DNA of 64,000 bases. Origin: Sphingomonas_R sp036387535 (GTDB lineage: Bacteria; Pseudomonadota; Alphaproteobacteria; Sphingomonadales; Sphingomonadaceae). Within the stretch, counting starts at the first letter, position 1, and every line of letters starts with the position of its first letter. A program made the translations under genes and the position numbers. Under the pieces are notes generated by a model. That model was not told the DNA's origin, did not search any database, and saw only the letters and a program-made list of their open reading frames with translations. Shown piece after piece: positions 28,988-38,214 of this stretch. The stretch is from the NCBI RefSeq assembly GCF_036387535.1, contig NZ_DASVTO010000154.1:1-64000 (forward strand), in the 5' to 3' direction.

Positions 28988-30385
28988 TTACATGTGGATC
29001 GGCTTGCCCGTCACCGCCATCGCCGCTTCCTTCAGCGCCTCCGAATGCGTCGGGTGCGCGTGGCAGGTGTACGCGATGTCCTCGCTGGTCGCGCCGAACT
29101 CCATCGCCTGCGCCGCCTGCCCGATCAGCACGCCGGCCAGCGAGGACACGATGTGCACGCCCAGCACGCGGTCGGTCTTGGCGTCCGCGATCACCTTAAC
29201 GAAGCCGTCAGTGTCGCGGTTCGTCTTGGCACGGCTGTTGGCCAGGAACGGGAACTTGCCGATCCTGATCTCGGTCCCGCCCTCGCGCAGCGCTTCCTCG
29301 GTCTGGCCGACGCTCGCATATTCGGGATGGGTGTAGACCACGCTCGGGATCACCGCATGGTTCACGATCCCGGTCTGGCCCGCGATGTTCTCGGCGACCG
29401 CGATCCCCTCATCTTCCGCCTTGTGCGCCAGCATCGGCCCCGGCGTCACATCGCCAATCGCCCAGATACCCGGCACCGACGTGCGGAAATCATGGTCGAC
29501 TTCGATCTGGCCGCGGCCATTCTGCTGCAACCCGGCCTGATCGAGCGCCAGGCCCTCGACATTCGGCTTGCGCCCGATCGCAAGCAACACGACGTCCGCC
29601 TCGATCGTTTCGCTGGCCCCGCCCGTGGCCGGTTCGACGATGATCGTGGCCCCGGCCTCGCCCACGGCAACCTCCGTCACCTTGGTCGACGTGCGCAGGG
29701 TAAAGCCCTGCTTCTTGAACAGCTTGTTCGCTTCCTTGCGGACGTCGCCGTCCATGCCGGGCAGGATCTGGTCGAGATATTCGACCACCGTCACCTCGGC
29801 ACCCAGCCGCTTCCACACGGAACCCAGTTCCAGGCCGATCACGCCGCCGCCGATCACCACCAGATGTTTCGGCACCTTCGCCAGCGCCAGCGCGCCGGTC
29901 GAGTCGACCACAACCGTCTGATCGACCGTGACGCCCGGCAACGGCGTCACCGACGATCCGGTCGCGATCACGATGTTCTTCGCACGGACCGTGCGCCCGC
30001 CGACCGCAACGCTGTCGGCCCCCGTAAATGCCGCGCGGCCCTTCAGCCATTCGACCTTGTTCTTGCGGAACAGCCCCTCGATCCCGCCGGTCAGCTCCTT
30101 GACCGCCTTCGCCTTCTCGGCGTGCATCTGATCCAGGTTCAGCGAGGCGCCCGCAATGTCGATGCCGAACTTCGCCAGCGCGCCCGAGGACGCCTCCTGG
30201 AACAGTTCCGACGCGTGCAGCATCGCCTTCGACGGGATGCAGCCGACATTCAGGCAGGTGCCGCCCAGCGTCTCCCGGCTCTCTGCGCACGCGGTCTTCA
30301 GCCCCAGCTGCGCCGCACGGATCGCGGCGACGTAGCCGCCCGGACCGGCACCGATGACGAGGACGTCGAAATCATAATCAGCCAT
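28988..30385 (-). CDS. lpdA: Dihydrolipoyl dehydrogenase (E3)
   Basis: This 465-residue flavoprotein reoxidises lipoyl groups with NAD+ for the 2-oxoglutarate and probably pyruvate dehydrogenase complexes. It has the FAD motif VIGAGPGGYVAAIRA, the redox-active disulfide GGTCLNVGCIPSK, the NAD motif VIGGGVIGLELGSVW, and the C-terminal active-site His in HAHPTHSEAL. The ATG at 30385 (MADYDFDVLVI) has GAGAAG upstream; the extension to 30397 is not needed. It is the last gene of the sucD-sucA-sucB-lpdA cluster, 52 bp after sucB. Confidence 0.97.
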   Translation of the reverse strand: MADYDFDVLVIGAGPGGYVAAIRAAQLGLKTACAESRETLGGTCLNVGCIPSKAMLHASELFQEASSGALAKFGIDIAGASLNLDQMHAEKAKAVKELTGGIEGLFRKNKVEWLKGRAAFTGADSVAVGGRTVRAKNIVIATGSSVTPLPGVTVDQTVVVDSTGALALAKVPKHLVVIGGGVIGLELGSVWKRLGAEVTVVEYLDQILPGMDGDVRKEANKLFKKQGFTLRTSTKVTEVAVGEAGATIIVEPATGGASETIEADVVLLAIGRKPNVEGLALDQAGLQQNGRGQIEVDHDFRTSVPGIWAIGDVTPGPMLAHKAEDEGIAVAENIAGQTGIVNHAVIPSVVYTHPEYASVGQTEEALREGGTEIRIGKFPFLANSRAKTNRDTDGFVKVIADAKTDRVLGVHIVSSLAGVLIGQAAQAMEFGATSEDIAYTCHAHPTHSEALKEAAMAVTGKPIHM

Positions 30386-30437
30386 GATGCTTCTCACTGG
30401 TAATTGCGCGGCGGCCGGTCGGCGACTTGGCGATCGC

Positions 30438-31682
30438 CTACAGGTCGATCAGCAGCCGGGTGGGATCCTCGATCGCATTCTTGATCGCGACCAGGAAGGT
30501 GACGGCTTCGCGCCCATCGATCAGCCGGTGATCGTAGCTAAGCGCCAGATACATCATCGGCCGTGCCACGATCTGCCCGTTCAGGACCACCGGGCGCTCC
30601 TCGATCCGGTGCAGGCCCAACACCGCCGACTGCGGGGGGTTGATGATCGGGGTGGACATCAGCGATCCGAACACGCCGCCGTTTGAGATGGTGAAGGTGC
30701 CGCCCTTCATCTCGTCCATCTTGAGCGACCCGTCCTTGGCGCGCTTGCCGAAATCCCCGATCGTCTTCTCGATACCCGCGACCGACAGTTGCTGCGCATC
30801 GCGGATTACCGGAACGACCAACCCGTTCGGAGCGGACACCGCGACCGACACGTCGACATAGTCGCGGTACACGATCTCGTCACCCTCGATCGAGGCGTTG
30901 ACCGACGGCACGTCGCGCAGCGCCTGCACCGCCGCCTTCACGAAGAAGCCCATGAAGCCCAGCCGGACATCATGCTTCTTCTCGAACAGATCCTTGTACT
31001 TCGCGCGCGCGGCCATGACATTCGTCATGTCGACGTCGTTGAACGTCGTCAGCATCGCGGCGGTGTTCTGCGCTTCCTTCAGGCGCCGTGCCACGGTCTG
31101 GCGCAGGCGGGTCATGCGGACCCGTTCTTCCTTGCGGCCGCCCGCATGCGACACCGCGGGCGCGGCCGGCGCGGACACTGCCGGCGCGGATACCGTCGGG
31201 GCCGGCTTGGCGGCGGCGGCCTGAACATCCTGCTTGGTCACGCGACCGTCGCGGCCGGACCCGGCCACCGTCGACGGGTCGATACCGGTTTCCTGCACCG
31301 CGCGGCGGGCGGACGGCGACAGCGCATCATTCTGTGCCGCAGGGGCGGCGGCAGGTGCGGCCGCCGGCTCGGGCGGGGCGGCCCGCTCCGCTTGTGCCAC
31401 CGCCGTCTTGTTTTCCGGCGCCGGCGTGGCCGACGTCGATGCCGAACCGGACTCGATCAGCGCGATCACCGCCCCGACCAGCACCGTATCGCCCTCGGCC
31501 ACCGCCTGCTCACCCATGACGCCCTCAACCGGTGACGGCACGTCGACCGCGACCTTGTCGGTTTCCAGGCTGGCGATCGGTTCGTCGGCCTTCACCGCCT
31601 CGCCCGGCTTCTTCAGCCACTGGCCCAGTGTCGCCTCGGTGATCGATTCACCCAGCGTGGGCACGGTTACTTCGGTCGCCAT
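30438..31682 (-). CDS. sucB: 2-oxoglutarate dehydrogenase E2 (dihydrolipoyl succinyltransferase)
   Basis: This 414-residue core subunit transfers succinyl groups to CoA. Domains in order: one lipoyl domain with the lipoylated Lys in SLETDKVAVDVPS, an Ala/Pro-rich linker, the E3-binding domain (LSPSARRAVQETGIDPSTV, GSGRDGRVTKQDV), another Ala-rich linker, and the catalytic domain ending in the DHRLIDGREAV active site. The ATEVTVPTLGES start is standard for the succinyl-type E2 and separates it from the pyruvate-type E2 at 39646-41004. It begins 1 bp after the sucA stop. Confidence 0.97.
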   Translation of the reverse strand: MATEVTVPTLGESITEATLGQWLKKPGEAVKADEPIASLETDKVAVDVPSPVEGVMGEQAVAEGDTVLVGAVIALIESGSASTSATPAPENKTAVAQAERAAPPEPAAAPAAAPAAQNDALSPSARRAVQETGIDPSTVAGSGRDGRVTKQDVQAAAAKPAPTVSAPAVSAPAAPAVSHAGGRKEERVRMTRLRQTVARRLKEAQNTAAMLTTFNDVDMTNVMAARAKYKDLFEKKHDVRLGFMGFFVKAAVQALRDVPSVNASIEGDEIVYRDYVDVSVAVSAPNGLVVPVIRDAQQLSVAGIEKTIGDFGKRAKDGSLKMDEMKGGTFTISNGGVFGSLMSTPIINPPQSAVLGLHRIEERPVVLNGQIVARPMMYLALSYDHRLIDGREAVTFLVAIKNAIEDPTRLLIDL

Positions 31683-31683
31683 C

Positions 31684-34593
31684 TCAGTTCACCTTCGTTT
31701 CATGGCCGAGCGCGTCGGCAACGAGCGCCGCCTGCTGGGCGGCATGATTACGGGCCAGGCCCGTCGCGGTCGCGGCCGATGCCTTGCGGCCGGCATAGAC
31801 CGGACGCAGCGTCTTGCCGGCGTCCTTCAACGCGTCCTCGATCAGGCTCTCCACGAAGAACCATGATCCGTTGTTGCGCGGTTCCTCCTGCGCCCAGACC
31901 ACCGTTTCCAGGTTGGTCAGGCCGTGCAGCCGCTTGACCAGCGCGTCCGACGGGAACGGATAGACCTGCTCGATCCGGACGATCGTGGTCGTCTTGTCAC
32001 CGGCTGCGTCGCGCGCCTCGGCCAGATCATAGAACACCTTGCCCGAACACAGCACCAGCCGCTTCACGTCCTGATCGGCGGGGGCGTTCGGATCGGACAG
32101 GATCCGGCGGAAATGACTGTCGCCGGTGAAGTCGGCCACGCTCGACACCGCCGATTTGTGCCGCAGCAACGACTTGGGGGTCATGATGATCAACGGCTTG
32201 CGGAAATTGCGCAGCATCTGCCGCCGCAGGATGTGGAAATAATTGGCCGGCGTGGTGCAGTTGGCGACCTGGATATTATCCTCGGCACAGAGCTGCAGAT
32301 AGCGCTCCATCCGCGCGGAACTATGCTCCGGCCCCTGCCCTTCATAGCCATGCGGCAACAGCATCACCAAACCGTTGGCGCGCAGCCACTTGGCCTCGCC
32401 CGCGGCGATGAACTGATCGATGATGACCTGCGCGCCATTGGCAAAATCGCCGAACTGCGCTTCCCACAGCACCAGCGTGTTCGGCGCCTGTCCCGCATAG
32501 CCATATTCGAAACCCAGCACGCCGAATTCCGACAGCGGACTGTCGAGCACCTGGAACTTGCGGTTCATCGCCGCCAGCGGAATGAACTTGTGCCCGTCCT
32601 TCTGATCGACCCAGACGGCATGCCGCTGGCTGAACGTACCGCGGCCGACATCCTGGCCCGACAGCCGCACGCCATAATCGTCCTGCAACAACGATCCGAA
32701 CGCCAGCGCCTCCGCCGTCGCCCAGTCGATGCCCTCGCCCGATGCGAACATCTGCTTCTTCGCATCCAGGATGCGCGCCAGCGTCTTGTGGATCGTCAGG
32801 TCGGCGGGCGGACTGGTCAGCACCGTTGCCAATGCGTCGACCCGGTCCTTGGGAATGCCGGTGGCCGCCGCGCGGCGTTCGGTGATCTTCTCGCGCGGCG
32901 CGGCGAATCCGCTCCACACACCTTCGAACCAGTCGGCCTTGTTGACCTTGTAACCCTTGGCAGCGTCGAAATCGGCTTCCAGTGTCTGAACGAAGGTGGA
33001 CACCGTCTCGTCGACCCACGCATCGTCGACCACGCCCTCCGCCTTCAACCGCGCGGCGTAGACCGACGATACCGGGGGATGCGATCGGATCGCGTCATAC
33101 ATCAGCGGCTGCGTGAAGCCCGGCTCGTCGCCCTCATTATGGCCGAAGCGGCGATAGCACCACATATCGACCACCACGTCGCGCTTGAACGCGTGGCGGA
33201 ACTCGGTCGCCAGCCGCGTCGCGAACGCCACCGCTTCCGGATCGTCGCCGTTCACATGCAGGATCGGCGCCTGCACCATCTTGGCAATGTCCGACGGATA
33301 GGGCGAGGAGCGCGCAAATTGCGGGCTGGTGGTGAACCCGACCTGATTGTTGATGACGAAATGGATGGTGCCGCCGGTCGAATAGCCGACCAGCCCGGAA
33401 AAGCCGAAGCATTCCATGATGATGCCCTGCCCCGCAAAGGCGGCATCGCCGTGCAGCAGCACCGGCAGCACCTTGCTGCGCTCCAGATCGTCCATCGCAT
33501 TCTGCTTGGCGCGCGCCTTGCCGAGCACGACGGGATCGACCGCCTCCAGATGCGACGGATTGGGCGCCAGCGACAGGTGGACCCGGTTGCCGTCGAATTC
33601 ACGGTCGGTCGACGTGCCGAGATGATATTTGACGTCGCCCGACCCGCCGACATCCTCCGGATTGGCGGATCCGCCGGCAAATTCCGAGAAGATCGCCCGG
33701 TACGGCTTCTGCATGACGTTGGCGAGGACGTTCAGCCGGCCGCGATGCGCCATGCCGATCACGATCTCGCTGACGCCCACCGCGCCGCCATATTTGATGA
33801 CATTTTCCAGCGCGGGAATCATCGATTCGCCGCCGTCCAGGCCGAAGCGCTTGGTGCCGACATATTTGCGGCCCAGGAACTTCTCCCACTGCTCGGCCTC
33901 GATGACCTTCGACAGGATCGCCTTCTTGCCCGCGGGGCTGAAGCTGATCGCCTTGTCGCGCCCTTCCATGCGCTCCTGCAGGAAACGGCGCTCCTCGATG
34001 TCGCCGATATGCATATATTCCAGGCCGACATGCCCGCAATAATTGCGGCGCAGGATGTCGACGATTTCCCGCACCGTCGCCCGCTCCAGCCCCAGCGTCC
34101 CGCCCAGGTGGACGGTACGATCGAGATCTGCGGCGGCGAAGCCGTGATATTCCGGGCTGAGGTCGGCCGGCAGATCGCGGCGCGCGAGGCCCAGCGGATC
34201 CAGCTCGGCCGCCAGATGCCCGCGCACGCGGTAGGTGCGGATCAGGATCATCGCGCGGATGGAGTCGCCCACCGCCTGCTTCAGGTCGGCATCGGACACC
34301 CCGCCGGATGGCGCCGGCGCAGCGACCGCGGCGGGCTTGCCGCCCTTGGCCGGCTTCGGCGCGGGCTGCATCTGCGTCGGATCCAGCCCGGCCGTCAGCG
34401 CATCGGTTTCGGTCGGCGGCCAGTTGCGCCGTGCCCAGCTCGGACCGGAAACCGTCGTTTCCAGCCCCGCGAAATAGGTGCGCCAACCGGCGTCGACCGC
34501 ATCCGGCGACTCCTGATAACGGCGGTAGAGCGCCTCCACGAAAGACGGGCTCACGCCCTCCACTTCGGCTACATCCACGGCATCATATCCCAC
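31684..34593 (-). CDS. sucA: 2-oxoglutarate dehydrogenase E1
   Basis: This 969-residue thiamine-diphosphate enzyme decarboxylates 2-oxoglutarate in the citric acid cycle. It has an N-terminal E2-binding segment (SPSFVEALYRRYQESP), the catalytic HRGRLNVLANV region, the TPP/Mg region NGDDPEAVAFATRLATEF followed by YRRFGHNEGDEPGFTQP, and the C-terminal MLLPHGYEGQGPEHSSAR, all family hallmarks. The linker at about residues 72-92 is Pro/Ala/Lys-rich. Length is slightly above the usual 930-940. It lies 81 bp downstream of sucD and almost touches sucB. Confidence 0.98.
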   Translation of the reverse strand: MGYDAVDVAEVEGVSPSFVEALYRRYQESPDAVDAGWRTYFAGLETTVSGPSWARRNWPPTETDALTAGLDPTQMQPAPKPAKGGKPAAVAAPAPSGGVSDADLKQAVGDSIRAMILIRTYRVRGHLAAELDPLGLARRDLPADLSPEYHGFAAADLDRTVHLGGTLGLERATVREIVDILRRNYCGHVGLEYMHIGDIEERRFLQERMEGRDKAISFSPAGKKAILSKVIEAEQWEKFLGRKYVGTKRFGLDGGESMIPALENVIKYGGAVGVSEIVIGMAHRGRLNVLANVMQKPYRAIFSEFAGGSANPEDVGGSGDVKYHLGTSTDREFDGNRVHLSLAPNPSHLEAVDPVVLGKARAKQNAMDDLERSKVLPVLLHGDAAFAGQGIIMECFGFSGLVGYSTGGTIHFVINNQVGFTTSPQFARSSPYPSDIAKMVQAPILHVNGDDPEAVAFATRLATEFRHAFKRDVVVDMWCYRRFGHNEGDEPGFTQPLMYDAIRSHPPVSSVYAARLKAEGVVDDAWVDETVSTFVQTLEADFDAAKGYKVNKADWFEGVWSGFAAPREKITERRAAATGIPKDRVDALATVLTSPPADLTIHKTLARILDAKKQMFASGEGIDWATAEALAFGSLLQDDYGVRLSGQDVGRGTFSQRHAVWVDQKDGHKFIPLAAMNRKFQVLDSPLSEFGVLGFEYGYAGQAPNTLVLWEAQFGDFANGAQVIIDQFIAAGEAKWLRANGLVMLLPHGYEGQGPEHSSARMERYLQLCAEDNIQVANCTTPANYFHILRRQMLRNFRKPLIIMTPKSLLRHKSAVSSVADFTGDSHFRRILSDPNAPADQDVKRLVLCSGKVFYDLAEARDAAGDKTTTIVRIEQVYPFPSDALVKRLHGLTNLETVVWAQEEPRNNGSWFFVESLIEDALKDAGKTLRPVYAGRKASAATATGLARNHAAQQAALVADALGHETKVN

Positions 34594-34674
34594 TTGGGTC
34601 TTCCCATCTTCCGCCTGCCGACGCCGGCGGTGCGGTGCATATAGGCGCCGCGCCGCTGCGTTTCAGCCCGTCAT

Positions 34675-35559
34675 TCAGCCCTTCAGCAACGCTGCCAGGG
34701 TGGTGCCCAGTTCCGACGGGCTCGCGGCCACCCGGATCCCGGCCGCTTCCATCGCCGCGATCTTGTCCTCGGCGCCGCCCTTGCCACCCGACACGATCGC
34801 ACCGGCATGGCCCATGCGGCGGCCGGGAGGCGCGCTGCGGCCCGCGATGAAGCCGGCCATCGGCTTCTTGCGGCCGCGCTTGGCCTCATCGATCAGGAAC
34901 TGCGCGGCTTCTTCCTCGGCCGACCCGCCGATCTCGCCGATCATGATGATCGACTGGGTCTCGTCGTCCGCCAGGAACAGTTCCAGCACGTCGATGAAGT
35001 TGGTGCCGTTGACCGGATCGCCGCCGATGCCGACCGCGGTCGTCTGGCCCAGCCCCTCGTTGGTGGTCTGGAACACCGCCTCATAGGTGAGCGTACCCGA
35101 CCGCGACACCACGCCGACCGACCCCTTGGAGAAGATCGAACCCGGCATGATGCCGATCTTGCATTCGTTCGGGGTCAGCACGCCGGGGCAGTTCGGCCCG
35201 ATCAGCCGCGACGACGATCCCTGCAACGCCCGCTTCACGCGCACCATGTCCAGCACCGGAATGCCCTCGGTGATGCACACGATCAACGGCACCTTGGCGT
35301 CGATCGCCTCCAGAATGGAGTCCGCGGCGAAGGGCGGCGGAACATAGACCACGGTCGCATCCGCCTGCGTCTTCTGCACGGCTTCGGCGACCGAATCGAA
35401 GATCGGCAGGCCGATATGCGTGGTCCCGCCCTTCCCCGGCGTCACTCCGCCCACCATCTGCGTACCGTACGCCAGCGCCTGTTCCGTGTGGAACGTGCCG
35501 GTATTGCCGGTCATGCCCTGGGTGATCACCCGGGTATTCTTATTGACGAGGATGCTCAT
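34675..35559 (-). CDS. sucD: Succinyl-CoA synthetase alpha subunit
   Basis: This 294-residue subunit holds the CoA-binding Rossmann domain and the phospho-His of the enzyme that makes ATP or GTP from succinyl-CoA. Motifs are QGMTGNTGTFHTEQAL, GGVTPGKGGTTH, IGPNCPGVLTP and the catalytic His in PGRRMGHAGAI. The length is normal. The beta subunit gene sucC, commonly directly upstream, is not here: upstream lies a decayed GIY-YIG gene and then mdh. sucC must be encoded elsewhere. Confidence 0.97.
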   Translation of the reverse strand: MSILVNKNTRVITQGMTGNTGTFHTEQALAYGTQMVGGVTPGKGGTTHIGLPIFDSVAEAVQKTQADATVVYVPPPFAADSILEAIDAKVPLIVCITEGIPVLDMVRVKRALQGSSSRLIGPNCPGVLTPNECKIGIMPGSIFSKGSVGVVSRSGTLTYEAVFQTTNEGLGQTTAVGIGGDPVNGTNFIDVLELFLADDETQSIIMIGEIGGSAEEEAAQFLIDEAKRGRKKPMAGFIAGRSAPPGRRMGHAGAIVSGGKGGAEDKIAAMEAAGIRVAASPSELGTTLAALLKG

Positions 35560-35893
35560 TGGTCCTGCCGTCCTTCTCTGCCGCCCCCGGTAACGGAGGC
35601 AAAATTCCCATCAACGCGGGGAAGAGGTCTTCCCAATCCGGATGCTCGGCCTCGATCAGACCGAGCTTCCAGCCGCGTTGCCATTCTTCGATCCGTTTTT
35701 CCCGATCGCATCATCAACCCGATCGTGAATTTTCGGACCAGACCAAATTCCTGCAGTCATAGCGACTGGTGAAGCCTTCGATCGCACCGGTTCGATGCTG
35801 AAACAGACGCTTCACCAAGTCGCTTGTCACACCTGTCTAGAGCGTCCCGTTCCGGCCACTCGCCATGATGTAGACATAACCGCGTTTTTCCAT
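35540..35893 (-). pseudogene. Decayed GIY-YIG nuclease-family gene
   Basis: Read leftward from an ATG at 35893, the frame gives MEKRGYVYIMASGRNGTL, then a TAG at 35839-35837 exactly where the Tyr of the YIG motif belongs, then TGVTSDLVKRLFQHRTGAIE, FTSRYDCRNLVW, and after a damaged stretch with two stops (about 35710-35720) EKRIEEWQRGWKLGLIEAEH and PDWEDLF. This is the order of small URI/GIY-YIG domain proteins (about 90-100 residues). The catalytic Tyr codon is a stop and a local frameshift has erased the middle, so it is not functional unless the stop is read through. It fills the mdh-sucD gap and its last frame runs into the sucD start. Confidence 0.85.
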
Positions 35894-35900
35894 GCCCCAC

Positions 35901-35934
35901 TTCCGTCTTCCCGGCATGCGCCGGGATGACGGAA
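35901..35934. repeat. Hairpin downstream of mdh (15-bp stem)
   Basis: TTCCGTCTTCCCGGC (35901-35915) pairs at 14 of 15 positions with GCCGGGATGACGGAA (35920-35934) around an ATGC loop. It starts 9 bp past the mdh stop and could end mdh transcription or protect its mRNA, but no T tract follows. The GTCATCCCGGCG core resembles intergenic palindromes common in sphingomonads (recalled, not checked). Confidence 0.65.
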
Positions 35935-35942
35935 AAGAACCC

Positions 35943-36905
35943 TCAAGCCAGCGTCGCGTCGATCCCCCGGCACGCCACCAGCAATTCCCTCACGGCGTCG
36001 ACCGACACCGCCAGGTTGGCCTTCGCCTCCTCGTCCAGCGTGATCTCCACGATCTTCTCGACGCCGCCCGCGCCGATCATCACCGGCACGCCGACATACA
36101 GGTCGTTCACGCCATATTGGCCGTCGACATAGGCGGCCGCCGGCAGGACCCGCTTCTGGTCGTACAGATAGGCCTCCGCCATCGCGATGCCGCTGGTCGC
36201 CGGCGCGTAATAGGCCGAACCCGTCTTCAACAGCGCGACGATCTCGCCGCCGCCGCCGCGAGTACGCTTGACGATCGCGTCGATCTTCTCCTGCGTCGAC
36301 AGACCCATCGCGATCAGATCGGGGATCGGGATGCCGGAGATGGTGGAATAGCTGATCACCGGCACCATCGTGTCGCCGTGCCCGCCCAGCACGAAGCTGG
36401 TGACGTCCTTGACCGAAACCTTGAACTCGTCGGCCAGGAAATGGCTGAACCGCGAGGAGTCGAGCACGCCCGCCATCCCGACCACCATATGATGCGGCAG
36501 GCCGGAAAACTCGCGCAGCGCCCACACCATCGCATCCAGCGGGTTGGTGATGCAGATCACGAACGCCTCCGGTGCGTTGGCCTTGATGCCCTCGCCCACC
36601 GCCTTCATGACCTTCAGGTTGATGCCGAGCAGGTCGTCACGGCTCATGCCGGGCTTGCGCGCCACACCCGCGGTCACGATGATCACGTCGGCGCCGGCAA
36701 TGTCGGCATAATCGTTCGATCCGATGATCGTCGCGTCAAAGCCTTCGACCGGGCCGCACTGCGACAGGTCGAGCGCCTTGCCCTGCGGCACACCTTCGGC
36801 GACGTCGAACAGCACGATATCGCCCAACCCCTTGAGCGCCGCGAGATGCGCGAGCGTGCCACCGATATTGCCAGCGCCGATCAGCGCGATCTTCTTCCGA
36901 GCCAT
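35943..36905 (-). CDS. mdh: Malate dehydrogenase (LDH-like type)
   Basis: This 320-residue NAD-dependent enzyme oxidises malate to oxaloacetate. It has the dinucleotide motif IGAGNIGGTLAHLAAL, Asp of FDVAEGVPQGKALDL, the substrate Arg region TAGVARKPGMSRDDLL, and the catalytic His in LGGHGDTMVPV. The sequence is of the lactate-dehydrogenase-like class typical of alphaproteobacteria. GAGGAAG lies before the ATG at 36905. It heads the mdh-sucD-sucAB-lpdA series, though the pseudogene and hairpin after it may separate its transcript. Confidence 0.97.
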   Translation of the reverse strand: MARKKIALIGAGNIGGTLAHLAALKGLGDIVLFDVAEGVPQGKALDLSQCGPVEGFDATIIGSNDYADIAGADVIIVTAGVARKPGMSRDDLLGINLKVMKAVGEGIKANAPEAFVICITNPLDAMVWALREFSGLPHHMVVGMAGVLDSSRFSHFLADEFKVSVKDVTSFVLGGHGDTMVPVISYSTISGIPIPDLIAMGLSTQEKIDAIVKRTRGGGGEIVALLKTGSAYYAPATSGIAMAEAYLYDQKRVLPAAAYVDGQYGVNDLYVGVPVMIGAGGVEKIVEITLDEEAKANLAVSVDAVRELLVACRGIDATLA

Positions 36906-37095
36906 GTGGACAGCTTCCTCGACCGTTCAAAAATCCGATTGGGGGAGTAGCAGCTGCAAGCGCCACGCGCACCCGTCGTTGCGGGGTCGCTTACCCGCCC
37001 AGGCCAAGGGGGGCAACCATCCACCGCCAGAAAAGCGTGCCCGGATATACACTGTCACATCGGCCGCCGCCGCTGTGCAATATCGGAGCCGTTGG

Positions 37096-38214
37096 CTATT
37101 CCGCGCCGTGCCCGGCGGCGAGATACGCCGCGGACTGCATCTCCATCAGCCGCGAAACGGTGCGCTCGAACTCGAACGCGCCGTCGCCGCTGGGGTACAG
37201 CGCGGCCGGGTCGGCGTCGGCCGCCGCCAGCAGCTTGACATGATGTTCATAGAGCGCGTCGACCAACAGCTTGAACCGCGCCGCCTCGTTGCGCTTTTCC
37301 GGCCCCAGCACCGGGATGCCGACCAGGATGACGGTGTGAAAACGGCGCGCGATCGCCAGATAGTCCGCGACGCCGCGGGCGTCCCCGCACAGCTTGGAAA
37401 AGGAGAACACGCCGACGCCCTTGATCGATTTCGGCACGCGCAACGTCCGCCCGCCCGGCACCGCCAGCTGCTCCGACGGCACATGCGCCCGGTCCTCGAC
37501 CGGAAAGTCGGTCAGGCGAAAGAAGGCGCGGCTGAGCGCCTCGGTCGCCGCCGGGCCATTGGGCACATACCAGGTCGGAAAACCGCCCAGCCGTTCCAGC
37601 CGGTAATCGGTCGCGCCGTTCAACGGCAGCACGTCCAGCCGCGCCTCGATCAGCGCGATGAACGGCAGGAACAGCTGGCGATTGAGCCCGTCCTTGTAGA
37701 GATCGGACGGCGGCCGGTTCGACGTGGTGACCACCGTCACGCCGCGTTCGATCAACCCGGTGAACAGGCGCGACAGGATCGCCGCGTCCGCCATGTTGTT
37801 GACGACCATCTCGTCGAAACATAGCAGCCGCGCGCCCGCCGCGATGTCGTCCACCACCGGGGCGATGGGATCGCCCTTCTCGGCCGCGCGCTCGATCCGT
37901 AATCGGTCGTGCACCTCCAGCATGAACTCGTGGAAATGGACGCGCCGTTTCGGTGTCACCGCGACACACCCGCAGAACAGGTCCATCAGCATCGATTTGC
38001 CGCGACCGACGCCACCCCACATGTAGATGCCCCGCGGCGCCGGTGCCGGCTTGGCCCCGAACAACCGCCCCAGCAGACCCGGCGCCGCGGGAACCGCGGC
38101 CTCCAGCGCCGTTGCCAGGGCATCCAGCCGCGCCACCGTTCCGGCCTGATCGGGATCGGGCTTCAACTCGCCACCCGACAGCAGTTCGCGGTACCGCACC
38201 GCGACGCGGCTCAC
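37096..38214 (-). CDS. zapE: AFG1/ZapE-family AAA-like ATPase
   Basis: This 372-residue P-loop ATPase has Walker A in MWGGVGRGKSMLMDLF, Walker B in LLCFDEMVVNN, the sensor segment VVTTSNRPPSDLYKDGLNRQ and the C-terminal SFSKLCGDARGVADYL, all typical of ZapE (E. coli division protein) and mitochondrial AFG1/LACE1. The GTG at 38214 overlaps the thioesterase stop (GTGA), so this start is favoured and translation is coupled; the open frame to 38529 is shadow. It sits between sdhB and mdh, which fits the link of AFG1 proteins with respiratory enzymes; that role here is inference. Confidence 0.93.
   Translation of the reverse strand: MSRVAVRYRELLSGGELKPDPDQAGTVARLDALATALEAAVPAAPGLLGRLFGAKPAPAPRGIYMWGGVGRGKSMLMDLFCGCVAVTPKRRVHFHEFMLEVHDRLRIERAAEKGDPIAPVVDDIAAGARLLCFDEMVVNNMADAAILSRLFTGLIERGVTVVTTSNRPPSDLYKDGLNRQLFLPFIALIEARLDVLPLNGATDYRLERLGGFPTWYVPNGPAATEALSRAFFRLTDFPVEDRAHVPSEQLAVPGGRTLRVPKSIKGVGVFSFSKLCGDARGVADYLAIARRFHTVILVGIPVLGPEKRNEAARFKLLVDALYEHHVKLLAAADADPAALYPSGDGAFEFERTVSRLMEMQSAAYLAAGHGAE

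Noticed and set aside
31924..34644. 906-codon open frame opposite sucA
   Set aside because: Antisense shadow of a real, motif-complete gene in GC-rich DNA; the protein is Arg/His/Gln-rich with no family pattern.
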